A DNA stretch of 64,000 nucleotides from Verrucomicrobiota bacterium (GTDB lineage Bacteria > Verrucomicrobiota > Verrucomicrobiia > Limisphaerales > J093). A model generated the notes under the pieces. That model was not told the origin of the DNA. It did no database searches and was given only the letters and a program-made list of their open reading frames with translations. Both the position numbers and the translations under genes were made by a program. The stretch is taken from NCBI GenBank assembly GCA_012517065.1, contig JAAYVR010000015.1:1-64000 (forward strand), given 5' to 3'. This document shows, one piece after another, positions 52,967 to 60,189 of this stretch (its first letter is position 1; each line of letters starts with the position of its first letter).

Positions 52967-53060
52967 TTCATTCCGGTGAGATTTCCGGAGCCCGCATATT
53001 CCTTGGTTGCTTGAAGACACCCGTTTCGCAGACTGCTCAGGGTATGAGATATGCGGGCTA
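52966..53060. repeat. Family C hairpin repeat, copy 1
   Basis: Perfect 11-bp arms AGCCCGCATAT (52989-52999) and ATATGCGGGCT (53049-53059); near-identical copy at 58269-58366. Confidence 0.8.
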
Positions 53061-53199
53061 GCGCATTTCGTCAGCACCGGATCGGAACACGGGTAGTCTG
53101 CAAGCCGCGAAGTGAAGGCGCACATAACGGAAGGGGATGGTTGCCACGAGCACTTCCGTGTTGGCGACGCGGTGACCGTCGGCTAAACTTGGCGCCGCG

Positions 53200-54030
53200 A
53201 TGCGCAGCGCGGAACGCCATTTCAGTGCTTTGCCCGGGTTTCGGTTCACGCTCGGGTACACGATGTTCTACCTTGGCGTTATCGTGGTCATTCCGATGGC
53301 CGCCCTTGCACTGAAAGCCCTCGAGTTGTCGCCGGGCGAGTTTTTTCGGCTTGTGAGCACGCCGCGCGCAATAGCGGCACTGCAGCTTACATTTGGGGCA
53401 TCATTTGTTGCAGCCTTCGTCAACGCAGTGTTTGGCACATTGTTGGCGTGGGTGCTGGTGCGTTATGAGTTTCCGGGGCGCCGCTGGGTGGATGCGCTGG
53501 TTGATTTTCCGTTTGCTTTGCCAACGGCCGTGGCTGGTCTTACTCTCGCGAGTCTGTTCGCTGAGAACGGTTGGCTGGGGCGATTTCTAGTGCCTTTGGG
53601 GTTTCATGGGGCTTTCACGCGGGCCGGCGTTGTAATAGCGCTTACGTTTGTCGGTCTGCCGTTCATGGTAAGGACGCTGCAGCCCATGCTCGAGAACTTC
53701 GAGCGCGACGTTGAGGAAGCGGCTGCCATCCTGGGCGCAAGCCGGCTTCGGACGTTCCTGACGATAATTGCGCCGACGCTGCTTCCTGGCGTGCTAACCG
53801 GTTTCACTCTCGCATTCGCGCGCGCTGTGGGCGAGTACGGCTCGATAGTCTTTATTTCCGGGAACCTTCCATTCCGGACCGAGATAGCGCCGTTTCTGGT
53901 CGTGATTCGACTCGAGGAATACGATTACAACGGTGCCACGGCAATAGCAGTGGTGTTATTGGTGGTGTCCTTCTTGATTCTCGCCGGGATAAACAAACTT
54001 CAGCTTTGGGCCAACAGATTCAATCGGTGA
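53200..54030 (+). CDS. cysT: Sulfate/thiosulfate ABC transporter permease CysT
   Basis: GYTMFYLGVIVVIPM…DFPFALPTAVAGLTLASLF…ARAVGEYGSIVFISGNLPFRTEIAPFLV. Confidence 0.94.
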   Translation: MRSAERHFSALPGFRFTLGYTMFYLGVIVVIPMAALALKALELSPGEFFRLVSTPRAIAALQLTFGASFVAAFVNAVFGTLLAWVLVRYEFPGRRWVDALVDFPFALPTAVAGLTLASLFAENGWLGRFLVPLGFHGAFTRAGVVIALTFVGLPFMVRTLQPMLENFERDVEEAAAILGASRLRTFLTIIAPTLLPGVLTGFTLAFARAVGEYGSIVFISGNLPFRTEIAPFLVVIRLEEYDYNGATAIAVVLLVVSFLILAGINKLQLWANRFNR

Positions 54031-54052
54031 ACACGGACCGTACTGGCAACTC

Positions 54053-54964
54053 ATGATAACTGAACGCCAAACTGCCAGAGGATCGCCACCGCGCGTGGCA
54101 GGATCGGGTTCGGGCGCAGGACGGTTCTTGTTGGTGGTGATTGCGATGCTTTTCGCGTTGGTGTTTCTGTTTTTGCCGTTGTTGAACGTTTTTGCAAAGG
54201 CTTTTGAAAAGGGCTGGACAGTGTTTTATGGTGCGTTGGTAAATCCCGACACGGTCTCGGCCATCAAGCTTTCGCTCACGATCACAGCAATTACTGTCCC
54301 ACTGAACCTCATTTTCGGCATCGCAGCGGCATGGGCCATCGCAAAGTTCGAGTTCAGATGGAAATCCCTGTTGGTTGCGCTCATTGATCTTCCGTTCTCA
54401 GTCTCACCGGTTGTCACCGGTCTGATGTTTGTGTTGCTGTTTGGCTTGCGCGGGTATTTGGGGCCGTGGCTGGATGCGCACAACATCCAGGTTATTTATG
54501 CAGTGCCGGGCATGGTGTTGGCCACAACATTCGTGACCTTGCCGTTCGTGGCGAGGGAGTTGATCCCCGTCATGCAGTCCGCAGGCAACGAACAGGAACA
54601 GGCGGCGTTGACCCTTGGGGCAAGCGGCTGGCAGACGTTCTGGCATGTGACGCTTCCGTCGGTCAAACTGGCGCTGCTGTACGGCGTGATCCTGTGCAAC
54701 GCCCGTGCGCTTGGCGAGTTCGGCGCCGTCTCAGTGGTCTCGGGGCATATTACGGGTCTGACAGATACGCTCCCGCTCCGGGTGGAGAAGTTGTACCAGG
54801 AGTACAATTCGACCGCAGCATTTGCCGTGGCGAGCATTCTGGCGCTGCTGGCTCTTGTCACACTCGCAATCAAGACGGCGTTCGAATGGCATACTCAGCG
54901 GGTTTATGCCAGAGCTGAGCGCGCCACTTCGGACGCCCGAACAACTCGCACGAAGTCAACTTGA
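54053..54964 (+). CDS. cysW: Sulfate/thiosulfate ABC transporter permease CysW
   Basis: DLPFSVSPVVTGLMFVLLFG…NARALGEFGAVSVVSGHITGLTDTLPLRVEKLYQEYN. Confidence 0.94.
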   Translation: MITERQTARGSPPRVAGSGSGAGRFLLVVIAMLFALVFLFLPLLNVFAKAFEKGWTVFYGALVNPDTVSAIKLSLTITAITVPLNLIFGIAAAWAIAKFEFRWKSLLVALIDLPFSVSPVVTGLMFVLLFGLRGYLGPWLDAHNIQVIYAVPGMVLATTFVTLPFVARELIPVMQSAGNEQEQAALTLGASGWQTFWHVTLPSVKLALLYGVILCNARALGEFGAVSVVSGHITGLTDTLPLRVEKLYQEYNSTAAFAVASILALLALVTLAIKTAFEWHTQRVYARAERATSDARTTRTKST

Positions 54965-56052
54965 GTATTGCGCTGAAAAGCGTGACGAAGCGGTTCGGCG
55001 ACACAATCGCTGTAAACGACCTTTCTTTTGCCGTGAACGAAGGCGAGCTGGTGGCTTTGCTCGGGCCAAGCGGCGGCGGCAAGACAACAGTGCTCAGGTT
55101 GATTGCCGGACTGGAAACGCCAACTTCCGGTGACATCTTCATTCGCGGCCATCGTGTGAACGACCTGCCTGTGCAGAAGCGAAACATAGGGTTCGTGTTC
55201 CAGAGCTATGCGCTGTTCAAGAACATGACCGTGTACCGAAACATCGCTTTTGGACTTCGCGTCAAGAAATGGAAACGCCGTGCAGCAAGAGAGCGTGTCG
55301 AGGAATTAATGCAATTGTTCGGGCTCGAGCAGCTTGGCCACCGTTATCCGCACCAGCTTTCAGGCGGCCAGCGACAGCGCGTGGCAATCGCGCGCGCGCT
55401 TGCACCCAAACCCGACGTTCTGTTGCTGGACGAACCGTTTGGGGCGGTTGACGCCAAGATTCGCCAGGAACTGCGCGAATGGCTGGTACGACTGCATCAC
55501 CAGTTCAACGTTACAACGCTGTTCGTCACGCATGACCAGGAAGAAGCCATGGAAGTCGCCAGCCGCATTGGCATCCTCAATTGCGGCCGTCTCGAGCAGG
55601 TGGGTTCTCCCCAAGAGGTCTATGAGCAGCCCGCCAACGAGTTCGTGGCAAGGTTCATCGGCGTCATGAACGTAATCGAACTCGAAGTTCGCAACGGCAT
55701 GGCGTGTTTGGATCAGATTGCGTTCCCTGCCCCTGGGTACAAAGACGGCGACAAAGTGCGCGTTGGGTTCCGGCCCTATAATGTCCGGGTTTCGCCCTCG
55801 ACCGATGAGTATCGGTGTCAGGCAGTGATCAGGCACACGTATTTCCTCGGCATAATGATGCGGCTGGACCTTGAACTGCCTTCTGGCGCCCGCGTATGCG
55901 CCCGGTTGACAAAGGAAGATTATAAACGTTTGGGACTGGCCACAGGCATGCGGGTATCATTCCAGATCGCAGAACACAAAATCCTCGGCGCCGCACAGAA
56001 CAGCAACGCTCACACCGCGGCCGGATCAGGGTGCACCCACGGCGAACGGTAA
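54961..56052 (+). CDS. cysA: Sulfate/thiosulfate ABC transporter ATP-binding protein CysA
   Basis: LLGPSGGGKTTVLRLIAGLETPTSGDI; LSGGQRQRVAIARAL; TTG start overlapping the cysW stop. Confidence 0.94.
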   Translation: MSIALKSVTKRFGDTIAVNDLSFAVNEGELVALLGPSGGGKTTVLRLIAGLETPTSGDIFIRGHRVNDLPVQKRNIGFVFQSYALFKNMTVYRNIAFGLRVKKWKRRAARERVEELMQLFGLEQLGHRYPHQLSGGQRQRVAIARALAPKPDVLLLDEPFGAVDAKIRQELREWLVRLHHQFNVTTLFVTHDQEEAMEVASRIGILNCGRLEQVGSPQEVYEQPANEFVARFIGVMNVIELEVRNGMACLDQIAFPAPGYKDGDKVRVGFRPYNVRVSPSTDEYRCQAVIRHTYFLGIMMRLDLELPSGARVCARLTKEDYKRLGLATGMRVSFQIAEHKILGAAQNSNAHTAAGSGCTHGER

Positions 56053-57362
56053 GGACGCTTCAGCAACCGCGTCGCTTCCGGGTCGTCGGTCACGATACCT
56101 TTCTCCGGGTCGTATTGCAGTGTGCGGCCGACGCTCATGGCGATGTTCGCCAAAATGCATGACGCGCTCGAGATGAAACCCTGTTCGATGTCCGCCACGG
56201 GCCGCGTGCGCGAATCAACTGCAGCAAGAAAGTTCTGCCAGTGCCGGCGCATTGGCGCTGCGCAATGGCGCTCGAGGTCTTTTTCGGTGCGATCCTCCGG
56301 ATACTTGTCGTATTCGTAAATTGCCTCGCCGTGCATGGGTTCGCCCCCGCCCAAAGGCGTGAAATCGTAGCTGAAAACACTGGCTTTGAGCGTTCCCTTG
56401 TCGCCGTAGATTGTTGCTGACCACGGGTATTTGGGGTCTGGCGCTTCGCCCCATGTCCGATGCTTCCAAACGACCTGCAGATCGCCGTAGTCGAAAGTGG
56501 CGATTTGAGTGTCGGTAATGTTTGCCCTGCTTGCCTTGTCCACGAGAATGCCGCCACTGGATGAGATTCGCTTGGGCCAGCCCAATTCGAGCAGCCACCG
56601 GACCATGTCAAACATGTGAATGCACATGTCACCGACGATGCCGTTGCCGTACTCCATGAATGCGCGCCAACTGCGCGGATGGACAAGCTTGTTGTAAGGC
56701 CGCATTGGCGCCGGCCCGGTCCACATTTCATAATCCAGATACTCGGGCGGCTCTGTGTCGGGCGGGTTCTCGCGGGCACGCATGTGCCAGTAACAGCATA
56801 TTTCCACGTGGGCGATCTTTCCAAGTTTGCCCTCGCGTAAAACCCTGTCGCGCGCCTCGATCAGATGCGGCGTGCTGCGGCGTTGAGTGTTGATTTGTAC
56901 GACGCGCCCGTACTTTCTTGCGGCAGCGAGCATTGCCTGGCCTTCGACGACATCGACCGAAATCGGCTTCTCGCAGTACACGTCGGCGCCTGCCTGCATT
57001 GCAGCGATCGATGGCAGGGCATGCCAATGATCCGGGGTCGAAACCATGACAATGTCAAGGTCCTTCTCCTTGAGCATTTCCCGCCAATCACTGTACGTGC
57101 GCGGCTTTTTCCGCGATTTCTGTCGCTCGGCCACCATTTCTGCCGCTTCTGCCAGCATTCGCCGGTCAACATCGCACAGCGACACCACTTCGACCGGTTC
57201 GACCTGCAGAAGCCGGAAGAGGCTGCTCTTGCCGTACCATCCGGTGCCTATGAGGCCGACACGTCTGGTTTTTTCTGCGGCGAAGGTTATTGGCAGGTAA
57301 CTTGCAGCCGTCACGGCCAGCCCTGTGGCGGCACCCATCCGAAGAAAACCGCGGCGATTCAT
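56010..57362 (-). CDS. Gfo/Idh/MocA family oxidoreductase with Tat-like signal
   Basis: MNRRGFLRMGAATGLAVTAASYLP; RRVGLIGTGWYGKSSLFRLLQ; VMVSTPDHWHALPSIAAMQAGADVYCEKP. The longer ORF start at 57770 would run through repeats. Confidence 0.92.
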   Translation of the reverse strand: MNRRGFLRMGAATGLAVTAASYLPITFAAEKTRRVGLIGTGWYGKSSLFRLLQVEPVEVVSLCDVDRRMLAEAAEMVAERQKSRKKPRTYSDWREMLKEKDLDIVMVSTPDHWHALPSIAAMQAGADVYCEKPISVDVVEGQAMLAAARKYGRVVQINTQRRSTPHLIEARDRVLREGKLGKIAHVEICCYWHMRARENPPDTEPPEYLDYEMWTGPAPMRPYNKLVHPRSWRAFMEYGNGIVGDMCIHMFDMVRWLLELGWPKRISSSGGILVDKASRANITDTQIATFDYGDLQVVWKHRTWGEAPDPKYPWSATIYGDKGTLKASVFSYDFTPLGGGEPMHGEAIYEYDKYPEDRTEKDLERHCAAPMRRHWQNFLAAVDSRTRPVADIEQGFISSASCILANIAMSVGRTLQYDPEKGIVTDDPEATRLLKRPYRSPWVHPDPAAV

Positions 57363-57400
57363 GGCGTTTTTTAGTAACTGAAAACCCCGACACGGGCAAG

Positions 57401-57466
57401 CGCGAATAAAGTGCCAGGCTCGTTGTTGTTTTTTCAGCGCGAATAAAGTGCCAGGCTCGTTGTTGT
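57401..57466. repeat. Two exact 29-bp direct repeats (cgcgaataaagtgccaggctcgttgttgt)
   Basis: Copies at 57401-57429 and 57438-57466. Confidence 0.92.
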
Positions 57467-57760
57467 ATCTGCCTTTCATGAAACCGCGCACGAGGCAGGA
57501 CGGGTGCTCCGCACGCTGGATTTGTTCTCTCTGTCCTGATTCCGGCTCAGCGGGACGGCGCGTCCTACCGTGCATGGAACCGCACACGACGTGGTCGGGG
57601 CTTTTTGAAATGGCACGGGCGCGGGTTCTCTGGTATGGAATATGACTGGCACGGCTGGGCCGAGTCACGGTCTCATTGGAATGGGCAAACGGCCCCCAAT
57701 CCAAGCGGGCTGCAAACACGGTCCGGTCAGGGCCAAACGAGTCGGTGTAACCACCTTTCA

Positions 57761-58228
57761 GTGAAAGCATTTAAGGCTATCGGCGCCATGTCTCTCAACC
57801 GCGTCATAGGACGCGGAGGCCGAATTCCGTGGCACATACCGGAGGAATTCAAGTGGTTCAAGAGAACCACAATGGGGCATGTGCTGGTCATGGGCAGGCG
57901 GACGTTTGAGTCGATAGGACGCCCTCTGCCGGGCCGGGAGACAATAGTCCTGAGCCGAACGGGATTTACACATCCCGGGGTAAGAACAGTGGCGAGCCTC
58001 GATGAAATCGGCCTTGGGAATGATCAGCGCGACATATTCATATGCGGGGGCGCTCAGGTGTACACAGCGGCGCTGCCGCGCTGCTCAGACCTTTTCCTGA
58101 CGGTTGTTGAACAGATTGTTGACGGCGACAGTTTCTTCCCGCCCTTCGAGCACTTGTTTGACGCGGGCGAGCTGGTCTTTGAAGGACCGGGTTTCAAAGT
58201 GATGCACTACCTTAGGAGGCAATCCTAG
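57761..58228 (+). CDS. folA: Dihydrofolate reductase
   Basis: VKAFKAIGAMSLNRVIGRGGRIPWHIPEEFKWFKRTTMGHVLVMGRRTFESIGRPLPGRETIVLSR; GTG start at 57761. Confidence 0.93.
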   Translation: MKAFKAIGAMSLNRVIGRGGRIPWHIPEEFKWFKRTTMGHVLVMGRRTFESIGRPLPGRETIVLSRTGFTHPGVRTVASLDEIGLGNDQRDIFICGGAQVYTAALPRCSDLFLTVVEQIVDGDSFFPPFEHLFDAGELVFEGPGFKVMHYLRRQS

Positions 58229-58268
58229 CCCGCAAATCTCACCGCTTGACAAACCCAAGAGACCCAAA

Positions 58269-58366
58269 GCTTCATTCCGGTGAGATTTCCAGGGCCCGCA
58301 TATTCCTTGGTCGCTTGAAGACACCCGTTTCGCAGACTGCTCAGGGTATGAAATATGCCGGCTAGA
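58269..58366. repeat. Family C hairpin repeat, copy 2
   Basis: cttcattccggtgagatttccagggcccgcatattccttggtcgcttgaagacacccgtttcgcagactgctcagggtatgaaatatgccggctag. Confidence 0.8.
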
Positions 58367-58462
58367 GCCAATAGTTGGAGACCCCATCTCAGAACAACCA
58401 AACCTCCGGCACGATGACGTCCGAACATCGAGCCTGACACTCTATTCAGGTCAAATTTCAGC

Positions 58463-60136
58463 TTGTTGAGCAATGGACTTGGCAATATGGTATTCCAAGC
58501 TGGGTTAAGGCCCGATGTCATGACGCAAAGCTCTAAATACACCAGAATTTCAATGATCACATCCAGATTCAGTGTGCCAGACACACAAGCGGTCTTGGCT
58601 GCCTTTTTATTGTTGTTTGGGTTGCCGGACGCAAATGCACAAACGACCCGGGTATCCAGCGCTCGAAACAGTCCACGCTTCATCAACCTCGAAGCAGCCC
58701 GCAAATCCGGTTCGACATGGGAAACTCATTCTGCGCCAGCATGGCAATATCGGCTGCTGCCAGGCGCACAGTTCATCGACGACTGCATGACGTGCGGACG
58801 TCCAACCTATCTGTTGCCGATGGAAGGGACATTCTCGTTGCGGCTTGTCGAGGAAAACCCTCTGTTCTCAACGTACGCGGTCGAAGACATATCTTTTCGT
58901 GCCGGCACACCGCCCGGGTTGTACTACAAGATCAGCGGCACCGGCACGTATCAAGTGGGCGGTGAAGTGGCCCTGGTTCAGACCATGAGCCTCAAGGTTC
59001 ACGTTGACGACGATTCCACGACCAGGCCCTGCACATTTACAAACAATCCGTCTCACGTGACACGCGGCTGGCCCCTGATCGAAATTGGCCTCGATCAGGC
59101 TGACGGCAACCCGATGCAGTTTTTCCGGATGACGTTCGTTGCCGCTCCCATTCGTGAGGTTTGGTTTTCGACCTCTCATGGTTTCACCCCGGGTGTTCAA
59201 CCTGCTCCGGCAGAACACGTTCGCGGAGGTGACCTTGTTTCTGACACTGGTCGGCTGGTCCTGCTCAACACGTATCTCAGGGGACGCCTCGGGCTGATGC
59301 CGTCTCCTGATCCTCCGGACATTGGACTGGACTGCGTGGACATTCTCCACGGTGGCGAAGTCGCTTTCTCGATCGAAGAAGACGCATTCAGCGAAACACT
59401 TGGGTTCATTAGCCACGGCGATGTGCTTTCCGATCGCAGCAGGGTGATTGCTGCCTACTCTGAGCTGATCGCGCCGTTTCGGCCAATGCCACCAATTGTT
59501 AATCCGGGCCTTGATGCGCTCCAGGTTTTCGATTCGGGTGAGATTTACTTCTCCGTCAAAAGCGAATTCTTTTCCGAAAGCCTCGGCGCAACGATCAGGC
59601 GCGGCGACCTGCTTTCGAACAAAGGAGTGATCGTCAAAACCCAAGAACAGCTCCTTGCGAAGTTCCATCCGCCACCAATCCCCATGGATTTCGGGCTCGA
59701 TGCAGTGTATGTCTGGCCCAGCGGTGAAATCTGGTTTTCTCTCGAGGAAACTTTGCAGGATGCTTCATTGGGGATAGTCCGCCATGGGGATCTTTTGAGC
59801 GACCGCGGCGAGATTGTTTATCGAAATTACGACCTGCTCCGGAACTTCCAGCCGCTGGAAGAACTGGCCGATTTTGGATTGGACTCGGTTTTCATTGTAA
59901 GCGACGCGATTGCTCTGCCTGCGGGTGTTGCGCGCTGCACGGGAATGGAATTGCTTCCGGATGGTGCCATCCGCTTGCACTGGAAAACCACTGGAAAACT
60001 CCGGCAACTGGAAAAAGCAACTTCTGTCCTCGGCCCGTGGAAAGCCGTCAGCCCGATAACCGTCGATCTCACTTTCGATGATCCAGAGGGACCAAAGCAT
60101 GTTCCACAGGCTTTCTACCGCCTGCGTGAATGGTAG
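58463..60136 (+). CDS. Secreted hypothetical protein with about 3.5 internal ~61-aa repeats
   Basis: Signal-like region (AAFLLLFGLPDANAQ); repeats GLDCVDILHGGEVAFSIEE…HGDVLSD / GLDALQVFDSGEIYFSVKS…RGDLLSN / GLDAVYVWPSGEIWFSLEE…HGDLLSD. Confidence 0.75.
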   Translation: MLSNGLGNMVFQAGLRPDVMTQSSKYTRISMITSRFSVPDTQAVLAAFLLLFGLPDANAQTTRVSSARNSPRFINLEAARKSGSTWETHSAPAWQYRLLPGAQFIDDCMTCGRPTYLLPMEGTFSLRLVEENPLFSTYAVEDISFRAGTPPGLYYKISGTGTYQVGGEVALVQTMSLKVHVDDDSTTRPCTFTNNPSHVTRGWPLIEIGLDQADGNPMQFFRMTFVAAPIREVWFSTSHGFTPGVQPAPAEHVRGGDLVSDTGRLVLLNTYLRGRLGLMPSPDPPDIGLDCVDILHGGEVAFSIEEDAFSETLGFISHGDVLSDRSRVIAAYSELIAPFRPMPPIVNPGLDALQVFDSGEIYFSVKSEFFSESLGATIRRGDLLSNKGVIVKTQEQLLAKFHPPPIPMDFGLDAVYVWPSGEIWFSLEETLQDASLGIVRHGDLLSDRGEIVYRNYDLLRNFQPLEELADFGLDSVFIVSDAIALPAGVARCTGMELLPDGAIRLHWKTTGKLRQLEKATSVLGPWKAVSPITVDLTFDDPEGPKHVPQAFYRLREW

Positions 60137-60189
60137 AGAACTGATACGGCCAGATATGGACATTCAATGCCAACCAGAACAGTGACTCG

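Noticed and set aside
57401-57466. Possible mini CRISPR array
   Set aside because: Only two repeat copies with an 8-bp spacer and no cas genes; fits a REP-like duplication.
57363-57770. N-terminal extension of the 56010-57770 ORF
   Set aside because: Would encode the duplicated 29-bp repeats and precede a clear Tat-like start (MNRRGFLRMGAATG) at 57362.
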